A DNA stretch of 31,708 nt from Hymenoscyphus infarciens (lineage: Eukaryota > Ascomycota > Leotiomycetes > Helotiales > Helotiaceae): contig LLCB01000477.1 of assembly GCA_001414345.1 (NCBI GenBank), positions 1 to 31,708 of the forward strand. The letters run 5' to 3'. Numbering within the stretch: position 1 is the first letter of the stretch; each line of letters starts with the position of its first letter. Shown in pieces: positions 21,937-31,708 of this stretch. Both the position numbers and the translations under genes were made by a program. The notes under the pieces are model-generated. The model saw only the letters and a list, made by a program, of their open reading frames with translations, was not told where the DNA came from and ran no database searches.

Positions 21937-22150
21937 TATCTTAAATAGTTCTATCTCTTACCTTACCTAGATTATTAATTCTTTTAAATATAGTAAAGAA
22001 AATTAATAATACTCCTATATCTAAAGTATTAATACTTAAAAAATAAATAGAGTAAGAGAACTAACTAATAGTAATTATATATAAAACCTCCTCTTACTAT
22101 ATATAAGAGAGATACTTAAGCTAGTAATCCTTAGATTATACTACTAACCT
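21937..22150 (+). repeat. Diverged dispersed repeat, copy B (right part), split by copia
   Basis: Matches copy A from about 15112. The tract 'cttaaatagttctatctctta' corresponds to 'cttaaacaattctatccctt' in A, then 'gtattaatacttaaaaaataaat' and 'gagaactaacta' follow in both. The few bases left of the copia insertion (attattaatataag) continue the match to A (gtattaatagttag), so copia landed inside this repeat. An extra stretch of about 40 bp at roughly 21970-22020 is absent from A. Confidence 0.6.
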
Positions 22151-22194
22151 ACTCTATTATAACTATATAAACGATATATATTATAGGTTTAATA

Positions 22195-22490
22195 ATTAAT
22201 AAGCTTAGAAAGAGGTATATAGATAAGAACTAAGAGAGAGTAAAAGAGATAAAAAAAGAAAGAAGAAGTAATAAAAGAGGGGATTATTAAAAAGATAAAG
22301 TAGTAGTAGTATAAAGCTAAAAATAATAAGCTACTAATAAATAATAGTATATAATATTCTAGTAAATTTAGCTAAGATCGAATACTACTTAATTCTACTA
22401 AATCCCCGAGTTTATATTATACTATACTTAGCCTAGCTATAATTCTCTATCTCTAAATAGCCTTAATAAGCTAGGTTATATAATAGGAAC
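22195..22490 (+). pseudogene. Possible RIP-ruined basic ORF fragment
   Basis: The phase starting at 22201 gives a strongly basic conceptual segment (RKRYIDKN, EIKKERRSNKRGDY) followed by a Gln/Tyr/Ser-rich part to about 22490, with only TAA/TAG stops. The purine-rich tract at 22215-22290 alone could explain the basic composition, so this may not be coding. No family was recognised. Confidence 0.25.
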
Positions 22491-24587
22491 GTACTAAGAA
22501 GTATAGAGTATAGATTTAGTCTAAATCTTTAAGTAGTAGTATATAGAATAGTATTAATTTCTAAAACAATTATACCTTTATACTATAAAAAGCGAATATA
22601 GTATATAGAGGTTAGAGGAATAGATAGTAGTAGAATAGGTTAAATTAATAAAGATTAGTATAATTAGAGTTATTTTTTTAGGTAAATTATAATAAAGTTA
22701 GTAAGAGGTAGGTAAGTAGATAGATTTAATAAAAAATTAAACTATTTTTTAAGAAGTTAAGTTATACCTTAGATATAATAATTAAATAAAGAAGGTTCTT
22801 TAAAGTATAGTAGAGAGCTTAAAATTTAGATTCTAAGTACTAGTTAATTTACTACTTTATAGTAGAATATTATAAAAAGTATTAATTATATAGTAGTCTT
22901 ATTCCTCTAATAATACTCTTCTTAGGAATAACTAATTAAAATATTTATAAGGTAGGTAAAAGGAGAGAAATAAACATAGTAGCTTATATCTTTACTAGTA
23001 TTAAAGCTTATAGTAGCTACTAGTATTTCTATAACTAGACTTATTATCTTTCTATCTACTCTTACTAGTTATCTCTCTAACTATACTTTAAAGCAAAGTT
23101 ATAAGCTAAGCTATAGTCTCTACTCTAACTAATCTCCTAGGGTTATTGGTTAAGTACTATATATAGCTTATAAAAGAGCTCTATTACTTTATCTTATTCT
23201 TATCTAGTATTTTATTAAATACCTACTAACTTAATAGTTAAATATATATTAGACGCCTCTTATATTACTTAGAAAATACTTAAGAGGGTTTTAATAGAAA
23301 GGATATACTTAGAAATTACTATATTAATATTATATTCTTAGAATAGGTTATTAAAATTAAGAAGGTATTTATTAGTAATTATAGCTAAATAGTATATTAA
23401 GACTCTCTAGTTAGGTTAGTTCTATCTTATACTACTTAAATAGTCTATATCTAAATTATCTCTACTTATATTATCTTAACTTATATTATTTTAATATTTA
23501 ATATCTTTAAGTATAAAAAGAGATACCTATATAAATATAGGTTAGTAATACTATAGTTTATTTTAATTTAAATTTCCTTACTATTTAAGATCTAAAGCCT
23601 AGGTTTTTAAATCTTACTATTTAAGCTAGTAATATTAGAATAGTAGTATAAAGTAGATTAATATAAAGAGTAAAAAGAAGTTAGCTAATAAAAAGATTAT
23701 TTATTCTAGTTCTCTTATAGTACTTATAAAAGTTATATCGTTGCTTTAAGATAAATATTAAATTAGTATATACCTATATAAAAGAGCTATCTTAGTTATA
23801 GAAAACTAAAGACATATTAATTTTAGTTATAAGAGAGTAGTTATATTAAAAGCCTAAGATACCTCTAAAAGTATATTAGTTAGAGATATATAAGATTAGA
23901 AGTATAAGAGATATATAGTTAAGGCTTTATACTAGTAACTACTTTTATAAGTATTATAATAAGCTAGTATATAGCTTCTTTATATTATAAAAGTAGCCTA
24001 GAAAGGATTATATAAGTAAAAAGCTTAATATTATCCTAGTTAATACTATAATTAAGGCTAATCTACTTAATAATTTTATCTAGTATAATTTAACTTAGAG
24101 AATATAGCCGAGGTTAGAGATTAATATAACAGATATAGTCTAGATAAGCGTGTTTCTAGTTAAATAAGTAGGTATATAATTTCTAAGATAAATATAACTA
24201 AAGTATTTATTAGAGAGAACCCTCTATAGTAGTACGAGTTCTAGAACTTCTATAACTTAGTAGTATAACTATAGATAAGAACTCGTAGTTTTATAGGTTT
24301 TAATAGTAATAAGTTTAAAGGAATATATATATAATAGTTTAAGAGGCGAAGTCTATAAAGTAGGTCTCTTATAAGATAAGCTACCTTTATTTACCTAATA
24401 ACTACTAAACGTGTCTTAGTTTCTTTTATATTAATTTACTTATACTATAAAGAAGTACTAAAGACTTTTAGCCTAGTTAGAAGCTAAAGGTTTACTAAAA
24501 GAGTAACTACTATAAGAAATAAGGAGGTAAACCGCTTATAATAAAAGGAAAGATAAAGCTTCTAAAAGCTAGTTAGGTATATAATAT
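22491..24587. other. RIP-saturated interval, no gene supported
   Basis: About 2.1 kb of AT-rich DNA, with stops in all frames and almost no CA/TG. A weak run of coding-like sequence at 24217-24290 was too short to support. No RNA gene, LTR or terminal repeat was found. Confidence 0.5.
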
Positions 24588-24666
24588 ACTATAAAGCTAG
24601 TTACTATAAAGCTAGTTATAAACTAGGGAGAAACGACTCTATAAAGCTAGTTATAAACTAAGGGAG
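24588..24666 (+). repeat. Short minisatellite, three units
   Basis: Three units share ACTATAAAGCTAGTT: 24588-24602 (short unit), 24603-24630 and 24634-24666. The last two extend with ATAAACTA(A)GGGAG. The repeated ctataaagctagtta block is nearly identical in each. Confidence 0.75.
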
Positions 24667-24970
24667 TAGCCTAAGATATTAAATAGATAAGGAATAATAG
24701 CTTATACTAGCTCCTTTATAGTAGCTAATATATCTAGTAAGTACTTAGAAGCTTAATATAAGACTAATACTAAAAATTTACTTAAAAAAAGCAAAATAAT
24801 AAAACCTTTTATAATAGGAGACCTTATATATTATAAAAGATATTACCTACTATATATTTTTTAAGAGAACTCCTCTATTTTTATAGAATAAGTCTTACTA
24901 AAACGAGGTACTAAAAACAATTAAGTTAGAATACCTACTAAGAAGGATTTAAGCCTAGTATAATATAATC
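24667..24970. other. AT-rich spacer between minisatellites
   Basis: About 300 bp of AT-rich DNA between the two minisatellites, with stops in all frames. Nothing identifiable. Confidence 0.5.
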
Positions 24971-25460
24971 CCTTCTTAGTATACTATTAAAAAGGGCTTC
25001 TTAGTCTACTAGAGTCTAATCCCTTCCTTCTTAGTATACTATTAAAAAGAGCTTCTTAGTCTACTAGAGTCTAATCTCTTCCTTCTTAGTATACTATTAA
25101 AAAGGGCTTCTTAGTCTACTAGAGTCTAATCTCTTCCTTCTTAGTATACTATTAAAAAGGGCTTCTTAGTCTACTAGAGTCTAATTTCTTCCTTCTTAGT
25201 ATACTATTAAGATAGAGGCTTCTTAGTCTACTAGAGTCTAATCCTATCCTTCTTAGTATACTATTAAGATAGGGGCTTCTTAGTCTACTAGAGCTACTTA
25301 GTATACTATCGATAAGAGGGCTTCTTATTCTACTAGAGTCGCTTAGTATACTATTAAAAAGGGGGCTTCTTAGTCTACTAGAGTTACTTAGTATACTATT
25401 AAGAAGAGGGCTTCTTAGTCTACTAGATTCTAAGCTCTTCTTAGTATAGTATTTTAAAAA
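24971..25460 (+). repeat. 55/45-bp minisatellite, ten units
   Basis: Units anchored on AGTATACTAT begin at 24978, 25033, 25088, 25143, 25198, 25255, 25300, 25345, 25390 and 25443. The steps are 55, 55, 55, 55, 57, 45, 45, 45 and 53 bp. A full unit has two half-repeats, each starting CTTCTTAGT, then a CTACTAGAGTCTAAT tail and a pyrimidine tract. The 45-bp class lacks most of that tail. The first five units are almost identical, pointing to recent expansion or homogenisation. The palindrome AGTATACT recurs in every full unit. Confidence 0.95.
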
Positions 25461-25469
25461 CAAAAACAA
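25152..25469 (-). other. 105-codon open frame, by-product of the minisatellite
   Basis: The longest intact frame in the window reads as repeats of S-S-R-L-R-S-P-x-x-N-S-I-L. It crosses the part of the minisatellite where repeat steps are 45 and 57 bp, all multiples of three, so frame and openness are kept from unit to unit. It ends when it meets the 55-bp class, which shifts frame. Its only Met is the start, and it has no Cys, His, Gln or Trp, because the DNA has almost no CA/TG. No domain, signal peptide or homologue is recognisable. It is best read as chance openness, not a gene. Confidence 0.8.
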
Positions 25470-26049
25470 CTAAGAGTATATATATAAGTATAATATCTTT
25501 AAAAGAAACATAAACTTATATATTAATATATATTTATTTAAGTACTTATTAGTATATTTATCGATTTAGTATTCTAATTTCTTAAGTTTAAAAAAATACT
25601 ATTTTAGAAAAAAGATAATACTTACTTATAATATTAATACTACTTCCTAGCTTATTAATATACTTAAGACTCTACTAGTATAAGATTCGTAGTATTACTA
25701 TTAGAAGTTTAATTTAGACTATTTATATCTAGAACTTAAGTCCTTATTAACTAGGCCTCTTAAATTATTTATATAAACATATATAAACTAATAGGTCTCT
25801 TAAGTAAGGGGTTTTTTAGGAAGTTATATATAAGTAACTTAAATATCTTAACTACTTTTAGCTATTTTAGTTTAATTAATAGTCTATAGAAATATATCTA
25901 ATTATTATTAAAAAAAGAGTTACTATTAATAAGAACTTAGAATTTTCTTTTACTATAAATAATTACTAGCTTAAATTATAAGTAATAAGAATTAACTAAA
26001 CATAAACTATAATATTATATAATAAAAGAATTACTATAACCTAGGTATA
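25470..26049. other. RIP-saturated interval, no gene supported
   Basis: AT-rich DNA between the minisatellite and the following minus-strand ghost frame. There are stops in all frames and no repeat or RNA gene was recognised. Confidence 0.5.
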
Positions 26050-26350
26050 GTATTTAAATTAAACTAGCTCTACTTTATTAATAGAATTTCGTATTCCTCT
26101 TAGACAATCTAGGTTTCTATCTTACTAATATTATAAGCTTTCTATATAAGATCTTTACCTTTACTAGCTTTTACTTTTTAAATAACTTTTTATAATTCCT
26201 CTTATACTAAGCTTTAAACTTACTTATATCCTCTTCTATTAATACTACTAACTTATAACTTACTTAGATAAAGCTTTATAGAGCCTCTCTCTCTTAACTA
26301 CCTATCTTAATTAAGAACGCTCTTTAAACTCTAGTATATTATACTATAAT
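26050..26350 (-). pseudogene. Possible RIP-ruined coiled-coil ORF fragment, minus strand
   Basis: Read on the minus strand from about 26341 down to 26050, one phase gives a helical Lys/Glu/Gln/Leu-rich product (landmarks RERGSIKLYLSKL, KVKASKGKDLI, ISKIET), interrupted only by TAA/TAG that would be Gln or Trp before RIP. The heptad-like spacing suggests a coiled coil. It points away from the plus-strand ghost frame at 26702-27790. No family was recognised, and chance is possible over only about 100 codons. Confidence 0.35.
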
Positions 26351-26701
26351 TTAATAAAGCTTTAAATATAATTAACTTATAGTCTTAAGACGTATAATTT
26401 AGTATAATCTCTAAACCTAGAGGTATTATAATTCTAAAGGTAATAACTATATACTTATAATAATTATAACTTACCTTTATATATTATTTATTCTAAGAAT
26501 ATATATTTTATAAATATAGTTTAACTTAATTTTAAGTATATTTAAAACCTTAGCTTTATTCTTAATTCTAATAATTTATAGTCTTTAAATATAGCTAAAT
26601 AAGCGTCTCTAGAGTATACTAATTTTATAAGGATCTTAAATAATATTAATAAATTAGTAAAATATTATTAAAGCTAAAGTATTCCTATACTACTTAAATA
26701 C

Positions 26702-27790
26702 CTAACTCCTAATAAATAGTATCTAAAAGCGTCTAGTATAACTACTTATAACGTTACTACTCTAAGATTTATCCTTTAAAGTTAGACTTATTTATATAAA
26801 AGTGTTAACTTTATATAAGTAGATTAATAGATAGTAGATAATAAGGATAAACTAAGGGAATTAACTACCTTTAAATAGACTAAACAGGATATATTAGACT
26901 TAAGAATAGTATAGATTAATAATAGGTATAAGATTAAGAGTAAAGCTATAAAAGATTAAGCTTTTTATAAGGCTATAAAAGAATCCTTAATATAAGCTGC
27001 TTATAAGAGTAACTCGCCTACTTAGACCTTACTAGAAGACTTTATAGAAGCTAATATAGAGGAAGCTCGTCTTAGAGGGCTTAGAGAAGGAACCCTAGCC
27101 TTAGAAACTACTATAAGCGACTTAACTAATGTCAATGCTTATAACTATAGCCTAGCGTGTTATATAGGCTTTATAAAGCTTAAAATTATTACCTAGACTC
27201 TTTTATAGGTCTTTATATCTATACTAGTTACTCGTCTATTCCCTATATAGGGCTTAGATTTAGATATAGTAGTATCTTATTTAAAGAGCTATTTCTAAAT
27301 TATATATAAGTACTTAAATATTACTTATTAGAATAACTTATATATAAAATAGAATACTTATAATACTAGTATTAGAAATATAAAACGTTAGTAAGAGTAT
27401 CTTAATAGAAGGATTTTATTTAGAGAGATAAAGAGAGCTTTTTTAATAAAAGAAGTAATTAACTCTAGTCTAGAAATTAAAAGTATAGTCTTAGGCTAGC
27501 TTAGAGTCTAGATTATTAGAATAGCTAGTAAGGATTAAGACTTAGGTAAGATCCTACTATATAATAAATAGTAAGATCTTATCTACTTACTTAATAACTT
27601 TTATAGGTTAATCTAATAAAAAATAGTATTTTTCTATTCTTTACTATATAAACTTTTATCTTTTTTATATATAGTATAGTAAGCTATAATTATTTCTAGT
27701 ACTTTAATAGAGAAGGTAAATAGACTAATAAAAATATACTATACCTTCTCTTAAAGTTAACTAAAGCTTTTAACCTAGCCTCTAATTTTA
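26702..27790 (+). pseudogene. RIP-ruined ORF with the best-preserved coding island outside copia
   Basis: One phase (codons at 26702, 26882, 27002, 27182, 27422, 27602) stays protein-like for about 360 codons. Between a TAG at 27023 and the next at 27194 there are 56 open codons, with rarer residues kept (His-free but with Asn-Val-Asn-Ala and Ala-Cys-Tyr). This patch is also locally richer in GC and still has CA and TG (gtcaatgct, gcgtgt). Acidic and helical runs FIEANIEEARLRGLREGTLALE and later FREIKRAFLIKEVI suggest a soluble, mostly alpha-helical protein. Reading the stops as Gln/Trp gives no obvious catalytic motif, and the family is not recognised. It may be a host gene or element cargo swept into repeat DNA, or a transposon protein. 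Confidence 0.55.
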
Positions 27791-30706
27791 GAAAAGAACG
27801 AGCGTTAATAATAGGTACTACTATATTAAATAAAAACGCTTATTAATTATTAGTTATTATAATAGCTACTACTATAGTAGCTATAGCCTCTACTAATAAT
27901 TAAAACCTTAGTGCTACCTTTTAGAGGAAGTTAGAAAGTAGCCTAGAAGGAGAGGTATTTAAGATAGTAGGAAGAGTAAGATTTTAGAGTAGTTAATATA
28001 GTATAGCTACACCCTTTTTCTATTTTTCTTTACTTTCCTTATTTAAGATTATACTAGAGGTGCTTTTCTCTCTCTTTTCTACTTATCTCCTTTTAATCCT
28101 TACCTACTAGTTTAAGATTTCTATACTACTCTTTTTATAGTTTAAGCTTAGCTTAAAGATAGATAGACTAATATATAAGTTTTCTCTTAGTTTCCTACTA
28201 TTCTTATAATATATAGTTTATAAAGAGATATATTACTAGAAAGTATATACTTAATAAACTATACTATTATATCTATTTACTTATTATAGCTTATTAAAAC
28301 GTTTTATATATTTATCTCTCTATTTACTATTATTACTATTTCTATTATTTAATCTATTTATATCTTCTACTTAGTTTAGTTTTTAAAATATAAAAAAGTA
28401 GTTATAACTAGAATTTAAAACGTCTAGTGTTTATTAGTATTTTATTTTCTTATATCTCTTTTAGGCTTAATTTACTTATCTTAAAGAGTTTCTCTTAAGT
28501 CTTAATCTATTAATTCTTTAGTATATATATATAATAATTCTTCTATTAGAAGCTATTAAACGATCTTAGCCTTAATAAGTTAGTAATATTAGAGTAAAAT
28601 TTATTATAAGAGATAGTTTAGTTATACTAGAAGTATCTTAAGTATTTTAAGATACTATATTAAAGTCCTTTTCTACTTATACCTTATAAATTCTACCTCT
28701 TTCTTTACTCTTTTTTACTTCTATAGAGCGTTAATACTTTATAAAATTAGAAGGTTTAAGGTAAAACTAAGTAAATATACTAAGTTCTTTATACTTAAAA
28801 GACTAGCTTTATATATAAGTTTAAATAACTAAATTATTTAATTAGATTAGTCCTCTAGAATTACTAGATTTAAAATATAAAGTAATAGAGTAGTAGGCTA
28901 CTAGCTAGTAAGTAGAGTACTAATAAGTCTCTTTAACCTTTTAGTAGTAGTACTAATCTAAGAGAGTTTCTACTATAGAGCTTTAAAGTAGATAGCGGCT
29001 TTTCTAGTACTCTAGGTATTAAAATGGTTTTAGATGTTTTATAGTTATTAAATATAAGCTATAATCTAATAATAAAGGTTCTTAAATTCTTTCTAAATTA
29101 AGTCTTATATCTATGAATTTATATATTATTAGTATAACCTATTCTTCTTATTAGTACTTTATATTTCTTTTATTATATTTACTTATATTAGTTTATAATC
29201 TACTTTAGCTATTATATCTACTACTATCTACTAAAGAGTTATTTTTCTAGAAGGATACTATAGTCCTAGAGATATCTTCTAGTATAGCTTTCTTATTAGA
29301 ATATTATTCTTTATATCTATACTAGTAGGTTAATGTTATAAAGTAGTAGTAAGGTTTAACCTTATTTTATACTTATATAGAAGTTAGCGCTATATCTATT
29401 TATAAGAACGTTTTTACTATACTTATCTCTCTATATATTCTTTTTAACTAAACTACTACTACTAAAGTACTATAAACTCTATAATCTTTTTATAGATATC
29501 TTTAGTATTTTATATCCTACTTTAGATAATAAAATACTACTAGGTAGTAGTAATTATATATTTAGATTACTAAATGATTTCTAAAGCTGTCTTATATCTC
29601 TAATTTAGCGTGTCTCTAAGCTTAAGGTATTAAAGTTTAACCTAGTATCTTATTTAAGTATCTAGAAAGTCGGTTCAGCTTACTATAGAACTCTTTTAAT
29701 ATATACTAACTAGATATGCTTTTAGAGACTAATCTCTCTTTATACCTTCTCTATTACTATTCCTAAGATAATTAGTCTAAAATAGTCTATATTCTAGCTA
29801 GTAAGCTAAGGAATATATATATTAATAAAATATATTTATAGTATATTATACTCTCTAGGAAAGCTTAGAGTAATACTATTAGATATATAGTCTAAATTTA
29901 TATATAATATTATATTATAGGATTAAGTATATGTTTTTAAGTAGTAAATTAATAACTAATTTAACTAAATAGATTATACTCTTAAATCTCTCTCTCTAAT
30001 AAAGATTTATTAACCGAAGTGTACTTTTATAGTAATATATATAATTTATAAGACTAGTCTAGTCTAAACCCTTAAATTTCTATACTACTTTCTTTACTAA
30101 TTTATAAACTTAGAACTTATATAGATATCTATCTTAGCTAGGTAAGTTATCTTAGTTAAATCGTTCTTATTCTTAGAGTAAGCTCTAGTCTAGGTCTAGG
30201 ATAAAATATCGACTCTTAGGTAGAATATTAAGCTCTAAATGCCTTTTCTCTTTCTTTCTCTTATACTAAAAATTACTATTAATATAAATATTATATAGCT
30301 AGGTTACTCCTCTCTCTTTTAAAGTAAGTTTATAAAAATAAGCTAGATAGATATTATTAAGAGACGCTTCCTTAGTCTAAGTATAATTAAGAGGTAGCTA
30401 GCTTATATTATCTATAAGATCTTTATTAAGTAAGTCCTTATAGAGCTTCGAGGCTTTTAACTAATAGAAGTAAGTATATTCCTATAGCTTTTTTAGTACT
30501 AGAATATAATATAATCTATTTTTAATATAGAAATCTTTAAGGCTATATATAAATACATATTTTAAAATAGATCCTCTAGTAAATATACTATTAAAGAAGT
30601 CTAATAAATTAAGATAAAATCCTAATTAAGAATTAAAAGAAGTAGATAGAAAGAAGCCTTCTTTAATTATTAAAGCTCTTTTAAACTATTTATAAGAATA
30701 ATAAGA
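27791..30706. other. Long RIP-saturated interval, no gene supported
   Basis: About 2.9 kb with stops in all frames on both strands. A pyrimidine-rich tract lies at about 28012-28105 on the plus strand. A few TG/CA remain near 29025 (aaaatggttttagatg) and 29330. No LTR, terminal repeat, tRNA or motif could be supported. Confidence 0.5.
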
Positions 30707-31138
30707 GATAGTTCTTTAAAGTATACTATCTATAGAATATTAGAATTAAAGATAAAAGATAGTAGCCTACTTACTCTAATTACTTATATAAAGTATATAA
30801 AAGGTTTTCTAGAAGTAGAAATCTTATAAATACTAGGATATACCTTAAAAGAGCGATTAAGTAAAATATAGGAGTACCTATTCCTAATTTTTAATCCTTA
30901 CTATATAGTTAGTAATATTATCTACTATAGACACTAGAGGTTTAAGAATACCATCTTCTAGTTCCTTTATAACGTCTTTCTATTTATTATATATATTATT
31001 ACTAGTATCCTTATAATCCTAAATATAAAGAAAATCGTAGTTACTATAGTCTAAATAAGGTATACTATAATATACTAGCTATAGGGATGTTCGTAATAAA
31101 TAAAGGCTCTTAACTACTAACGTTCTATAGAACTATTT
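30707..31138 (-). pseudogene. RIP-ruined ORF fragment, minus strand
   Basis: On the minus strand from 31138 down to about 30707, one phase gives a protein-like run. It is open for about 30 codons around 30910-31000 (landmarks KDVIKELEDGILKPLVSIVDNI) and otherwise interrupted by TAA/TAG only, many at positions that would be Gln before RIP. GAAGATGGT and the TG in CTAGTGTCT survive. It lies next to the right-hand array and points away from it. The family is unknown and the ends are undefined. Confidence 0.45.
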
Positions 31139-31346
31139 ACTAGTAGTCATTCTTAGCTATTTTATATAAGATCCTAGTTTAATAGAACATAAACTAATAT
31201 TTCAACGATTATACTAGTATTCTATTATAGATTTTAGCTTTAAAAAGGTTAATAAGTAAAGGTAAGAAGAACAGTTATTATAAGGTCTTCTATACTAAGG
31301 ATTATTTTACCTATAATTTAGCTAAGAAGATAGCGATATAAGTCTT
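31139..31346. other. Spacer before array 3
   Basis: About 200 bp with a few surviving CA dinucleotides (agtagtcatt, tttcaacg). The minus-strand ghost frame may extend into it. The junction with the array at 31347 is abrupt, unlike the fading inner edge of array 1. Confidence 0.4.
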
Positions 31347-31708
31347 CTAAGTAGTTATACTACTTAGATTAGAGATATTCTTATTAAATAATCTATTCTA
31401 AGTAGTTAAACTACTTAGATTAGAGATATTCTTATTAAATAAGCTATTCTAAGTAGTTATACTACTTAGATTAGAGATATTCTTATTAAATAATCTATTC
31501 TTATTAAATAATCTATTCTTATTAAATTATCTATTCTTATTAAATAATCTATTCTAAGTAGTTATACTACTTAGATTAGAGATATTCTTATTAAATAATC
31601 TATTCTAAGTAGTTAAACTACTTAGATTAGAGATATTCTTATTAAATAAGCTATTCTAAGTAGTATAACTACTTAGATTAGAGATATTCCTATTAAATAA
31701 TCTATTCT
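31347..31708 (-). repeat. Tandem array 3 of the ~50-bp palindrome-cored satellite, inverted
   Basis: Six cores of CTAAGTAGT-tat/taa/ata-ACTACTTAG at about 31347, 31398, 31449, 31555, 31606 and 31656, separated by attagagatattcttattaaataatctatt. This is the reverse complement of the array 1 unit. Between 31490 and 31553 the linker alone is repeated about four times with a period near 20 bp (attcttattaaataatct), without cores. The last bases of the window are the inverted counterpart of its first bases (agaatagattatttaata). The array runs off the window end. Confidence 0.95.

Noticed and set aside
24217..24290. Short coding-like run on the plus strand
   Set aside because: About 24 codons only, with no extension in phase. 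Indistinguishable from chance.
1..31708. CRISPR array or prokaryotic satellite interpretation of the ~50-bp repeats
   Set aside because: Units are contiguous and similar throughout, with no unique spacers. The RIP signature and the fungal-type copia element point to a fungal genome.
1..31708. Mitochondrial DNA, suggested by the high AT content
   Set aside because: No mitochondrial gene, tRNA or rRNA is recognisable. CA/TG depletion and an LTR element fit nuclear RIPed DNA, and no mitochondrial code would turn TAA/TAG into sense here.

Overview
The window looks like heterochromatic, repeat-derived DNA from a filamentous ascomycete (Pezizomycotina) that has undergone very heavy repeat-induced point mutation (RIP). 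The evidence is compositional. CpA and its complement TpG are almost absent over most of the 31.7 kb, TpA is hugely over-represented, and CpT/ApG remain common. CAA, CAG and TGG codons have therefore become TAA or TAG, and Met, Cys, His, Gln and Trp codons have nearly vanished. No intact gene was found. The longest open frame (minus strand, 25152-25469) is a by-product of a minisatellite. The genus cannot be told from the sequence.

Layout. (1) 1-1225 is a tandem array with a unit of about 50 bp, each unit built around a 9+3+9 bp palindrome. (2) 1226-10900 is old, RIP-saturated sequence. Ghost reading frames are visible on the plus strand at about 1608-2130, 2206-4500, 4980-6215, 7082-7654 and, weakly, 9180-9720, with a 78-bp tandem repeat and a 15-bp minisatellite. 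(3) 10902-11530 is a second, more diverged array of the same 50-bp family. (4) 11530-15739 is more old sequence with a clear ghost frame at about 11930-13107. (5) 15745-21931 is a complete but dead Ty1/copia retrotransposon with 172-bp LTRs and a 5-bp target-site duplication (ATAAG). Its Gag-protease-integrase-RT-RNase H frame can be followed in one phase from 16262 to 21670. (6) 21937-31346 is old sequence again, with a ghost frame on the plus strand at 26702-27790, ghost frames on the minus strand at 26050-26350 and 30707-31138, and a 55/45-bp minisatellite at 24971-25460. (7) 31347-31708 is a third array of the 50-bp family, inverted relative to the first two, so the window is bounded by inverted arrays.

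History inferred from the sequence. The copia element keeps more CA/TG than its surroundings and interrupts one copy of an older diverged repeat, so it arrived after most of the surrounding mutation. It was then mutated itself: its LTRs differ at about 14 of 172 sites, all transitions; its start codon reads ATA; and catalytic Asp codons of protease, integrase, RT and RNase H read Asn. Nothing here is expected to make a protein. Any present function would be structural, such as heterochromatin, a centromere-like or subtelomere-like AT-rich block, or the palindromic arrays themselves. The ghost frames outside copia were not matched to any family; they are described by position, phase and stop pattern.
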